From Hymenobacter puniceus (GTDB lineage Bacteria > Bacteroidota > Bacteroidia > Cytophagales > Hymenobacteraceae), in contig NZ_JACSCX010000013.1 of NCBI RefSeq assembly GCF_014333525.1, forward strand, positions 1-42,670: a stretch of DNA of 42,670 nt, read 5' to 3'. This document shows, piece after piece, positions 8,165 through 15,745 of this stretch. Within the stretch, counting starts at the first letter, position 1; each line of letters starts with the position of its first letter. The position numbers and the translations under genes are program-made. Below the pieces are notes generated by a model. The model was not told where the DNA came from and made no database searches. It saw only the letters and a program-made list of their open reading frames with translations.

Positions 8165-9673
8165 CTACAGCCGCTCCAAGCGCCGCTCCAGTTCTTCGAG
8201 CGTAATTTCCTGAAATTCCAGCGGATCGGGCTCCTGGCCGGTGGTGGTTTCCTGCCAGGCCAGATAAGGTGTGCCGGCCTCGTAGCGCAGGCCGATGAGC
8301 ACAGCGCGGCGGCCTGCGGGCACATTCTCGAACTGATAGCTGCCGCCGCCGGCCTCAGCAGCCAGAATAGTGGGCGTGGCGCCGCGCAGCACCAGCCGTA
8401 GGGCCGTGCCATCGGGCGTGTTGACGGATGACGTGACGGACTCAGTGGCTTGCAGCGAGGTGGTGGCGCTGGTGTGCGGGCGGTCGGCGTTCAGCCAGCC
8501 TAGCTGGGCGCAGTGGAACACGTAGCGGTCCGTGGGCTCCGGCTCGTCGGTGGCGGGCTCTTCGGTTGTAGGAAAGGCGGAAGCCATGGCCGGAGCCTGT
8601 TCGGCAGTAGGGGTGCTGTCGGCATTGGAGAGCTGGCCTTCGTTGAAGGAGAAGCGTACGGGCAGCATCATTTTCACCTTCACGAACTCGCCGTTGCGCT
8701 GGCCGGGCGTCCAGTGGCCGGAGGTCTGACGGAGCACGCGCAGCACCTCTTCGTCGCAGCCGTGGCCGAGGCCGTAGAGCACTTTGGGGTTGAGCACCTT
8801 GCCGCCTTCATCGACCACAAACGAGGCAAACACCACGCCCTGGGTGCGGCTGGCTAAGGCCTGTTGCGGGTAGCGGATGAGGCGGTTGATGTCGGCGGGG
8901 CCGCTGCCATAGGCGGGCATGGGCCGGGCGTCGGTGTAGATGGTTTCGGCAGTTTCGGGCGCGGGCGTGGTGGTTTCGGGGGCCAGCTCCCAGCGCACGG
9001 GAGCGGTACCCTGGCCGTGGTAGAGGCGCATATCGGACAGCGGGCGGCCGTTGGCGGCGGGCAGCTCCAGGCGCACGGTGCGGCCGGCGGCTACCTGCAA
9101 AGGCTGGCCGTTTTGGGAGGCCTTCAGCAGCACCATGCCGGCCGTCTGGAGGGGCTGGCCATCAGTGGTGGTAGTGCTGAGATTGGAAAGCAGCATCTCG
9201 GCCGTGGTGAGGCACTCTTTCAGTTCCACCCAGACAGGGCCGGTGGCAACTTTCTGCCGGGCATCGACCAGAGTGCCGGCACTAATGCGAACTACGGTGC
9301 CGGCGCGGCCGCGCACTTCGGCGGCCTGAGTGGGGTCAATTTGGAAGTACTCGCTGGCTTTGCGGGCGACGTCGAATAGGGTGGCGTCGCCGGGGGGCGG
9401 CGCGTTGTCCTGGAGGCCGGCCGGGGCGCGGCGCACGCTGCGGTAGACGATGAGCGGCGCCGTGCGCGAAGTGGGCCGGGCCAGGCGGTGCCAGTCGCGG
9501 CGCACGGGGGTGGTGTCGAGGGTGCCGACGGGGTCGGACAGGGAATCGAGGGCCAGGGAATCGGCCAGGGCGGGGGTGCGCCGCTCGGTGGTGGCGGGCT
9601 GGTCGGGCTGGCAAGCCGCGGCGGCCAGCAGCGTCAGGCCAAGCAGGAAAGAGGAAAGCCGGGGTATTCGCAT
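8165..9673 (-). CDS. Lipoprotein with an internal TonB C-terminal domain
   Basis: This encodes 502 residues from the ATG at 9673, which places the signal peptide and lipobox AAAC correctly (Cys21); an ATG six codons earlier is less likely. Residues about 98-205 form a domain with FDVARKASEYFQ and ECLTTAEMLLSN, recalling a module seen in Bacteroidota surface proteins. Residues about 259-342 match the TonB C-terminal fold: RYPQQAL, GVVFASFVVDEGGKVL, and WTPGQRNGEFVKVKMMLPV. Unlike classical TonB, the protein has a lipid anchor rather than an N-terminal membrane helix, and about 150 residues follow the domain. It is therefore unlikely to be an ExbB/D-driven transducer. Its role is unknown. Confidence 0.82.
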   Translation of the reverse strand: MRIPRLSSFLLGLTLLAAAACQPDQPATTERRTPALADSLALDSLSDPVGTLDTTPVRRDWHRLARPTSRTAPLIVYRSVRRAPAGLQDNAPPPGDATLFDVARKASEYFQIDPTQAAEVRGRAGTVVRISAGTLVDARQKVATGPVWVELKECLTTAEMLLSNLSTTTTDGQPLQTAGMVLLKASQNGQPLQVAAGRTVRLELPAANGRPLSDMRLYHGQGTAPVRWELAPETTTPAPETAETIYTDARPMPAYGSGPADINRLIRYPQQALASRTQGVVFASFVVDEGGKVLNPKVLYGLGHGCDEEVLRVLRQTSGHWTPGQRNGEFVKVKMMLPVRFSFNEGQLSNADSTPTAEQAPAMASAFPTTEEPATDEPEPTDRYVFHCAQLGWLNADRPHTSATTSLQATESVTSSVNTPDGTALRLVLRGATPTILAAEAGGGSYQFENVPAGRRAVLIGLRYEAGTPYLAWQETTTGQEPDPLEFQEITLEELERRLERL

Positions 9674-10011
9674 TGCTAGGGGTCTACGCACAAACGAACA
9701 AAAGGCTAGGCTACGTGTATGGAATAGATGCGTTTATAGAAGGCCACGCGTATTATTGGCTCAAGTATAGCGGTTTACCGGCGAAAGAATTGTGCTGACG
9801 GGCGGTAGGTGGTATCTAGCAGGCAGTAGATGATGGCTGGATGGCGTTAGATGCTGGTTGACGTATTTGAGGTGCAAGTGATGCGGGCGGATTCGGGGCA
9901 CAGCCCCTTAGGGGTAGGGCTCACTCGGCGTAGCCGAGCGAGTGCGGCGGAAATCTATTTTATCCTCTTGTAGTTTTATCGCAAACATATGGCACTTCAG
10001 CACCCCGACCT
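9674..10011. other. 338-bp gene-free stretch with one copy of a direct repeat
   Basis: No convincing coding sequence is seen. The stretch contains a small GC-rich hairpin region near 9896-9920 and the 24-base element at 9927-9950 that recurs at 10481-10504. Base composition drops towards the downstream gene. No TAnnTTTG element is obvious before the GTG at 10012. Confidence 0.6.
9927..9950 (+). repeat. Direct repeat copy A flanking the AT-richer gene
   Basis: This 24-base element ends GAGCGAGTGCGGCGG. It matches 10481-10504 at 21 of 24 positions in the same orientation, and the last 15 bases are identical. The pair brackets the gene at 10012-10410. Confidence 0.7.
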
Positions 10012-10410
10012 GTGAAACATACACCTTCTAGCCACTGGTGGATGAATTTTGGACAATTCCGAATCCATATTCTGTGGTTGGTCATACTATTTCCGTTTGC
10101 TTACCTGCTCGCTGGTGGTGCCTACAAAACTTTTAGACAGGTGCAACTGGCCCGTACTGGACTTTCAGCTAAAGCACTCGTGCTGCCCGAAGTCTACGCG
10201 GGTATGCGAGGGACTACGGGATACTATTATCGCTTCTCTGCCAACAGGCAACTTTATACAGGGCACACACTATCTCAACCCGGATACACTCCTGGCGACA
10301 CTATAAAGGTGATATATCTGCCAGCCGATCCACACATAAATTATGATTTGCGGTTTCTACAGGAAAGTTACTCTGTTTCCCAACCTGCAAGCGGAAGGGC
10401 GAATCAATAA
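10012..10410 (+). CDS. Small membrane protein of unknown function, DUF3592-like
   Basis: This encodes 132 residues if the GTG at 10012 is used; an ATG at 10042 would give 122. One membrane helix is visible (about residues 19-38), followed by a small beta-rich domain. The pattern TGLSAKALVLP, YYYRFSANRQLYTG and PGDTIKVIYLPADPHI resembles DUF3592-type domains, in which the last segment reads as G..V.V.Y.P.nP. Function is unknown. By eye the gene is clearly less GC-rich than every neighbour. It is bracketed by 24-base direct repeats (9927-9950 and 10481-10504) and followed by several repeat hairpins, which suggests recent acquisition. Confidence 0.65.
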   Translation: MKHTPSSHWWMNFGQFRIHILWLVILFPFAYLLAGGAYKTFRQVQLARTGLSAKALVLPEVYAGMRGTTGYYYRFSANRQLYTGHTLSQPGYTPGDTIKVIYLPADPHINYDLRFLQESYSVSQPASGRANQ

Positions 10411-10480
10411 TATCATTTAGTAGAATGGGCATTGTACGGTAAAAACGACCTTGCCAAACATTCAATCCTGTTTCTCAACT

Positions 10481-10504
10481 GGCATGGCTGAGCGAGTGCG
10501 GCGG
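10481..10504 (+). repeat. Direct repeat copy B flanking the AT-richer gene
   Basis: This is the same-orientation partner of 9927-9950 (21 of 24 identical). It lies in the 294-base gap after the gene at 10012-10410. The rest of that gap holds the palindrome at 10550-10571, the hairpin at 10590-10632 and the half-repeat at 10667-10696. Confidence 0.7.
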
Positions 10505-10549
10505 CGAAAATTGACGTCCGGCGCCATGTGCAACGGGCCGTTCAACGAC

Positions 10550-10571
10550 GAGACGCGAAGTGTCGCGTCTC
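10550..10571. repeat. Short palindrome GAGACGCGA-AGTG-TCGCGTCTC
   Basis: Nine-base perfect arms surround a four-base loop. There is no T-tract, so it is more likely a dispersed repeat fragment than a terminator. Confidence 0.65.
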
Positions 10572-10589
10572 TACACTGTTCTGACAGAA

Positions 10590-10632
10590 AAGCCCTCCGG
10601 TGGTAGGTTGTTGGCCTACTGCCGGAGGGCTT
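10590..10632. terminator. GC-rich hairpin, probable terminator
   Basis: AAGCCCTCCGG pairs with CCGGAGGGCTT around a partly paired centre (GGTAG/CTACT with G-T pairs). The hairpin could end transcription of the plus-strand gene at 10012-10410 or of the minus-strand peptidase ending at 10705. No long T-tract follows. Confidence 0.55.
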
Positions 10633-10666
10633 GCTGCTTAGGGTTGCTTGTCTCATTGAGAGGAAA

Positions 10667-10696
10667 GATTGCTTCGTCGTGCCTCCTCGCAATGAC
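10667..10696 (-). repeat. Single half of a dispersed repeat (GTCATTGCGAGGAGGC type)
   Basis: Read on the minus strand it begins GTCATTGCGAGGAGGCACGA and ends GAAGCAATC. This resembles the widespread GTCATTGCGAG...GAAGCAATC intergenic repeat. Only a degenerate partner is seen at about 10643-10660, so the inverted repeat is incomplete. Confidence 0.55.
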
Positions 10697-10704
10697 AGCT
10701 CTGC

Positions 10705-12972
10705 CTACAAATTCTTGAGGACGAAATCGGTCATCTGGCGGTAGAGGTGCAGGCGGGTGGTACCGCCGTAGATGCCGTGGTTGCGGTTGGGGTAGTAGAG
10801 GGTCTGGTAGTCTTTGTTGGCCTTGACCATGGCATCGGTGAAGGCGACCGAGTTCTGGAAGTGCACGTTGTCGTCGCCGGTGCCGTGGACCAGCAGGAGC
10901 TTGCCTTTGAGCTTGTCGGCGTGCTGCACGGGGGAGTTGTCGTCGTAGCCGGCGGGGTTTTCCTGGGGCGTTTTCAGGAACCGCTCGGTGTACACGGTGT
11001 CGTAGTAGCGCCAGTTGGTGACGGGGGCCACGGAGATGCCCATTTTGAACAGGTCGGCGTTTTTGGTGAGGGCCAGCGCCGTCATGTAGCCGCCGAAGCT
11101 CCAGCCCCAGATGCCGATGCGGGCCTTATCGACGTAGGGCAGCGAGGCCAGGTATTTGGCGCCTTCGCCCTGGTCCACGGTTTCCAGCTTGCCGAGGTTG
11201 GCGTAGGTGACTTTTTTGAAGGCCGCGCCGCGGGCGCCGGTGCCGCGCCCGTCCACAATCACCACGATGTAGCCATTTTCGGTCAGCATCTGGTGCCAGA
11301 GGTAGTTGGTGCCGCCCCAAGAGTCGGCGTTGGTCTGGGAGCCGGGGCCGCCATATACGTGCATGAGCACGGGGTATTTCTTGGTGGCGTCGAAGTTGGT
11401 GGGCTTTAGCATCTGGCCGTTCAGCTCCACGCCTTCACTGGTTTTGAAGCTGAAGAACTCGGGGGTGGCCAGGTTGTACTGGCTGAGTTTGTCGCGCAGC
11501 CTGGCGTTGTCTTCCAGCACTTTCACTAGCTTGCCATCCTGGCCGCTACGCAAGCTCACCACGGCGGGCACGCCGGCTTCGGAATGGTAGTTGAGGTAGT
11601 AGCGGCAGTCGGGGCTCATGTTTGCGGCATCAGTGCCTCGTATCCCAAGCTTCCGCATATTGCTGCTACCCCGAACTCCCGAAGCCAATGAGGCGCCGGT
11701 ATATCCCAGCATGGTTTTGCCCTTGCCTTTCAGGTCGACGCTATACAGATGCCGCTCCAAGGGCGAGACTTCAGTGCTAGTGTAATACACGAGGCCCTTT
11801 TTCTCATCGAAGCCGTCGATGCTAGTGATTTCCCAGGGGCCTTTGGTGAGTTGGCGCACCAGCTTGCCGCCCATGGTGTAGAGGTAGAGGTGGCGGTAGC
11901 CGTCTTTTTCGCTGCTGAACAGGAATTCCTTGCCGCCCTGCAGGTAGCGCAAATCGTCGTTGACTTCCACGTAGGCTTTGTCGGTGTCGGTGAGGACCAC
12001 CTGGCTCTGGCCGGTTTTGGCGTTGGCGTGCAGGATTTCCAGCTTGTTCTGCAGGCGGTTCATACGCCGGACACTGAGCAGGTCGGGCGTCTGGGTCCAG
12101 AGGATGCGCGGGATGTACTGGTCCTGCTCGGGGCCCACGTCCAGCTTGGTGATTTTGGCGCCGGCCACGTCGTAGGCCGAGACACTCACGATGGAGTTTT
12201 TCTCGCCGGCTTTGGGGTATTTGTATCGGTAGTCTTTAGGATAGAGCGCGCCCCACTCCTGCATGTTGTACTCGGGCACCTGGCTTTCATCGAAGGTGTA
12301 AAAGGCCACGTAGCGCGAATCCGGCGACCATTGGAAGCCCTGCGCAAACTCAAACTCTTCCTCGTACACCCAGTCGGTGCCGCCGTTGATGATCTTGTTC
12401 AGCGCGCCATCCGTTGTCACGGCGGTTTCGCGCATGGTGGCGAGGTCGGTCACGAACAGGTTGTTGTCGCGCACGAAGGCCACCCGCTTGCCATCGGGCG
12501 AGAAGGTGGCGTAGAGCTGCTTGCCGGGCGCCTGGCTCAGGGGCGTGAGCTGCTTGCTCTGGCGGTTGTAGATGTAGAACGTGGACTTGCTGGAGCGGCG
12601 GTAGATGGGCTCGGTGGCGGTGCTGAACAGCACCTGCTGCTCGTCGGCGTTGAAGCTGTAGCCATCCACGGGCAGCGGCTGGGGCTGGCCAGGCAGCTGC
12701 AGGGCAGTGGCGGCCACCAGCGTCTGCACGGGCTGGCCGGTGGTTACGTCGTGCTGCACGAGGTTGCCGGCATCGAGCGAGGAGTAGAACCGGCCGTCAT
12801 TCATCCAGTTGAAGCCCGGCACCGACTTGGCGGCAAACGTGCCTTTCTGCCAGATATCTTCGAGGGTAATGTTCTGTTTTTGCTGGGCCGAGGCGGTGGG
12901 CAGCAGGGTGGGCACTAGTGCGGGACCAGCGGTGGCCAGCCACAGGGCCAGCCCAAAAGAGCGGAATTTCAT
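10705..12972 (-). CDS. Secreted dipeptidyl peptidase IV family serine peptidase (S9B)
   Basis: This encodes 755 residues from the ATG at 12972, which gives a signal peptide ending near ASAQQK; the 32 codons before it do not fit. The N-terminal beta-propeller (about 50-490) carries the DPP-IV substrate-N-terminus motif DWVYEEEF, whose paired Glu residues bind the free amino group. The C-terminal alpha/beta-hydrolase has Ser625 in GWSFGGYM, Asp700 in HGTGDDNVHF and His732 in NRNHGIYGG, so the triad is complete. The enzyme should remove X-Pro or X-Ala dipeptides from peptides in the periplasm or outside. It is a standalone gene, divergent from the lipoprotein gene at 13101. Confidence 0.95.
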   Translation of the reverse strand: MKFRSFGLALWLATAGPALVPTLLPTASAQQKQNITLEDIWQKGTFAAKSVPGFNWMNDGRFYSSLDAGNLVQHDVTTGQPVQTLVAATALQLPGQPQPLPVDGYSFNADEQQVLFSTATEPIYRRSSKSTFYIYNRQSKQLTPLSQAPGKQLYATFSPDGKRVAFVRDNNLFVTDLATMRETAVTTDGALNKIINGGTDWVYEEEFEFAQGFQWSPDSRYVAFYTFDESQVPEYNMQEWGALYPKDYRYKYPKAGEKNSIVSVSAYDVAGAKITKLDVGPEQDQYIPRILWTQTPDLLSVRRMNRLQNKLEILHANAKTGQSQVVLTDTDKAYVEVNDDLRYLQGGKEFLFSSEKDGYRHLYLYTMGGKLVRQLTKGPWEITSIDGFDEKKGLVYYTSTEVSPLERHLYSVDLKGKGKTMLGYTGASLASGVRGSSNMRKLGIRGTDAANMSPDCRYYLNYHSEAGVPAVVSLRSGQDGKLVKVLEDNARLRDKLSQYNLATPEFFSFKTSEGVELNGQMLKPTNFDATKKYPVLMHVYGGPGSQTNADSWGGTNYLWHQMLTENGYIVVIVDGRGTGARGAAFKKVTYANLGKLETVDQGEGAKYLASLPYVDKARIGIWGWSFGGYMTALALTKNADLFKMGISVAPVTNWRYYDTVYTERFLKTPQENPAGYDDNSPVQHADKLKGKLLLVHGTGDDNVHFQNSVAFTDAMVKANKDYQTLYYPNRNHGIYGGTTRLHLYRQMTDFVLKNL

Positions 12973-13100
12973 GCAGAAGGAAAATGTCAGAAGAATCGGG
13001 ACGTTAAGGTAGCCAATGGCCTTGGGATGGTTGCACGGTTGGCCTGGCAAAACCCGGCCGCGTGGCACATCCGCCCGAAACTCCGACCTTTACCGAACCT

Positions 13101-14063
13101 ATGCGTCATCGTCTGCTTCTGTTTCTTGCCTCTCCCCTGCTGCTGGCCGGCTGCAACCCCGAGCCCAATCCCGGCCCGCGCATTGACCTAGTAGGCAGCA
13201 CCTCGCCGCAGCTGCTGAGCGCCAGCCGTACCAGCACCGTGCCGGCCGACACGTTCACGACCCGCGTGTTTGCCGAAGCACGCGACACAATAAGCGGCCC
13301 GGCCCTCACGCGGCTGCGCATCACCGTAGACTATGTGCGCAACCGCAACCCGTATAGCTATCCGGTAGGTATTCCTTTTGACCCAAACCAGGTGCCCACT
13401 GAAACCGCGCCGCTGGTCTACCTCGACTCGGTGCTGGCGCCGGGCAAGCGGGCCATTGCGTTTCAGTACACCGCTGTGGCCCGCAGCACGTCGGGCAAGG
13501 AGACCTGGAATTTTCAGGTAGAAGACACGCAAGGCGCCTCCAACAAACGTAGCTATGTACTCACGCTGCGCAACCCCGACTCGCTGCTGACCTATCACCG
13601 CTACACGCTGCGGCTGCAGGCGCCGCTTACGCGAGGTTCACGCAGCTACCTGGCGCTGTCGGCGGGGCTGGCGCTGCCGGCATTTGCAGTAGGCCCCAGC
13701 ACGGCCGCAAACCGCGACTCGATTGATGTGGTGTATCTGCCGCTGGCCGGCGGCGCCCGCGCCCTGGCCGCCCCCGCCGACCCGGCCCTGACGCTGCGCA
13801 GCTGGACCACCCGCCGCCGCACCGAGTTTCGGGCTACCACACTCGATGAAGCCGCTTTTTCGGCCACTGACAGCAACGCAGAACTGCTGGCCGCTTTTGC
13901 AGCCGGCCTTCCTCTCACGCCGAGCACCAATACCGGCACGCTGGTCAGGGGCCGGACCATTGCCTTCCGCACCGCCAGCAATAAAACCGGCCTGATTTAC
14001 ATCGACGATTTTCCCACGGCTCCCCGCCCAGCTGTGCAGCTCCGGGTACGCATCACCAAGTAG
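13101..14063 (+). CDS. Lipoprotein of unknown function
   Basis: This encodes 320 residues from the ATG at 13101, which places a basic N-terminus (MRHR), a hydrophobic core and lipobox LAGC (Cys18) correctly. The mature part is Pro/Thr/Ser-rich at first, then has beta-sandwich-like segments (LRITVDYVRNRNP, RAIAFQYTAVARS, ETWNFQVEDTQGASN). These suggest one or two Ig-like domains. The end, GLIYIDDFPTAPRPAVQLRVRI, resembles the closing strands of such folds. I recognise no named family. It converges on the FadL-like gene across the terminator at 14082-14116. Confidence 0.75.
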   Translation: MRHRLLLFLASPLLLAGCNPEPNPGPRIDLVGSTSPQLLSASRTSTVPADTFTTRVFAEARDTISGPALTRLRITVDYVRNRNPYSYPVGIPFDPNQVPTETAPLVYLDSVLAPGKRAIAFQYTAVARSTSGKETWNFQVEDTQGASNKRSYVLTLRNPDSLLTYHRYTLRLQAPLTRGSRSYLALSAGLALPAFAVGPSTAANRDSIDVVYLPLAGGARALAAPADPALTLRSWTTRRRTEFRATTLDEAAFSATDSNAELLAAFAAGLPLTPSTNTGTLVRGRTIAFRTASNKTGLIYIDDFPTAPRPAVQLRVRITK

Positions 14064-14081
14064 TAAGACATATGTTAATGC

Positions 14082-14116
14082 AAAAGGCCCCGCACCAAGC
14101 TGGTGCGGGGCCTTTT
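14082..14116. terminator. Bidirectional hairpin terminator
   Basis: A perfect 16-bp stem, AAAAGGCCCCGCACCA with its complement, has a 3-base loop and A/T-tracts on both sides. It lies between the converging genes ending at 14063 and 14134. Confidence 0.9.
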
Positions 14117-14133
14117 CTGCGTAACAGCAGTGG

Positions 14134-15678
14134 CTAAAACAGGAAGCCTGCCGTAACAGTCGTAGTAAAGCGGGTGCCATCTACATTAACAACCGGCGTA
14201 TTGTTGGTGCTCAGGGTGTAGGGGCTATAGAACCGTTTGCTGGTGCCATACACCCCGGCTATATCCAGGAAAAAGTTGTTTTGGCGAATACCGGCACCAC
14301 CCGTGTAGTAGTGCTGGGTGCGGTCGAAGTCACTCTGCCTGTAGGCGTCGCCGTAGCGGGCATAGCCGGCGCGCAGCCGGAATATGTCGAGGCGCAGCTC
14401 GCCGCCCACCCGCACGTTCACCGCCGACTGATACAGGCCCTTAATGGCAGTATTATCAACATCGAAGTCGTTTTCCACTTGGTTGGCGGCTGAATTGAGG
14501 CGCGTCTGGCTGTAGTTGACATACTCTACATCACCAGCCAAAAAACCATACTTGCCAATCACGGTCGTTATACCGCCCGAGGCCCGGAACGGCGACGTCA
14601 ATAAGTATTCGAATGGCGTAGTGCCAGTACTTACTTCCCGGCTGGTGTAGCTTTGGCTGCCCACTCGCACCGGCCGGTCAAAATTAGAACTGAGCGATGC
14701 GCTATACGTTTCCGACAGTGTCGTGAGCGTGGGCGTCTGGATGGAAGCCCCAAAGCGTACGGCATCGTTGAAGCGGTAGATAGCACCGATACGAGCGTTA
14801 ATACCACTGCCCCGCGTTTCCAGTATTTCCCGGTACGTAAGGCTGCCGAAGGCGGTGTTGCCGTTTGGCGTAGCTTCCGAGGCCGTAAGCGTGCTGGTAG
14901 AGTTGTAGCGCGTGCCCACAATACCGATGGCCCCGCCTACGTACAGCCGGTCGCGGTAGCTGGCACCGTAGCCAATATCAAACTGTGTCTGGGAGCCGGT
15001 AGTCAGCACGGTTTCATCCTGCGTGAGCCGGCCGGTATCCTCAAACGGGGTCGATAAGCCCAGCACACTGTCGCGAGGCTGGCCGTTGGTATAAAAGTAG
15101 TCCGTCAGCAATGCTCCGTAAGCCAGGCCGTCGAGGTTTCGGTATCCATTGCTGAATTGTTCTTCGGCGTTGGCTACACTGATTTCCGGGTCATTGAAAC
15201 GTTGCAGAATATCCTGGCTCGGGTCGGGCTGGCCGCGGTAGCGGAAGCGCTGATTGTAATCGTTGGTGCGGTTGAAGCCAATAGCCAATGTACCCCCGCG
15301 CCAGGCATTGTTGTCACTATCAGGGCGCCGGTTCACAAAAGCCATACCCAGGCTGGCAATGTGCAGGCTGTTGCGGGAATCTGAGGTAGTAGTGCCAAAG
15401 CCACTGGCATCCGTGTTACCCAGCCCCAGACCCGGCGTGAAGCTGAATTCAGAGCGTTGATAGAGGCCCAGACCAGCCGGGTTCGTTATGAGGCTGCTCA
15501 GGTCGGCACCTACGGCCACGTTGGCGCCGCCGATACCGAGGGTGCGGGCGGTGCCGCTGGGCTGGGTTTGCGAAAACCGCAGGGCATCTACTTGGTAGCC
15601 TTGTGCTACTTGTTGGGCAAAGCCGTAGCTAGCCTGGCTTGCAAAAGCCACGGCAAGCCAGTATTTCAGGTTTTTCAT
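14134..15678 (-). CDS. Outer-membrane transport protein, OMPP1/FadL/TodX family
   Basis: This encodes 514 residues with signal peptide MKNLKYWLAVAFASQASYGFAQQ. The mature start, with ALRFSQTQPSGTARTLGIGG and then LITNPAGLGLYQRSEFSF, is typical of this FadL-related family (a hatch region with an NPAGL motif). The remainder is a run of amphipathic beta strands rich in Tyr, Asn and Gly, and the chain ends in Phe after TTVTAG, the usual C-terminal signal of outer-membrane barrels. It should let hydrophobic compounds cross the outer membrane. It starts 67 bases after the Gly/Tyr-rich gene on the same strand, with no promoter visible between them, so co-transcription is likely. Confidence 0.88.
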   Translation of the reverse strand: MKNLKYWLAVAFASQASYGFAQQVAQGYQVDALRFSQTQPSGTARTLGIGGANVAVGADLSSLITNPAGLGLYQRSEFSFTPGLGLGNTDASGFGTTTSDSRNSLHIASLGMAFVNRRPDSDNNAWRGGTLAIGFNRTNDYNQRFRYRGQPDPSQDILQRFNDPEISVANAEEQFSNGYRNLDGLAYGALLTDYFYTNGQPRDSVLGLSTPFEDTGRLTQDETVLTTGSQTQFDIGYGASYRDRLYVGGAIGIVGTRYNSTSTLTASEATPNGNTAFGSLTYREILETRGSGINARIGAIYRFNDAVRFGASIQTPTLTTLSETYSASLSSNFDRPVRVGSQSYTSREVSTGTTPFEYLLTSPFRASGGITTVIGKYGFLAGDVEYVNYSQTRLNSAANQVENDFDVDNTAIKGLYQSAVNVRVGGELRLDIFRLRAGYARYGDAYRQSDFDRTQHYYTGGAGIRQNNFFLDIAGVYGTSKRFYSPYTLSTNNTPVVNVDGTRFTTTVTAGFLF

Positions 15679-15745
15679 CTGAGGGAAAGGAAGGTGGCCG
15701 CTGTGCGGCCCGTCACAGATTCAGTTGCAGAAGGCTGCAGGCTTT

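Noticed and set aside
8165..9673. A classical TonB energy transducer
   Set aside because: It has a lipobox and no N-terminal membrane anchor with a Pro-rich spacer, and a long tail follows the TonB-like domain.
10462..10692. A 76-residue minus-strand frame in the gap before the peptidase
   Set aside because: It is built from dispersed repeat fragments (10550-10571, 10590-10632, 10667-10696) and shows no protein-like features.
11749..12918. A 389-residue plus-strand frame inside the DPP-IV gene
   Set aside because: It is antisense to a gene with a complete catalytic triad, and its Val/Gly/His-rich composition is typical of a shadow frame.
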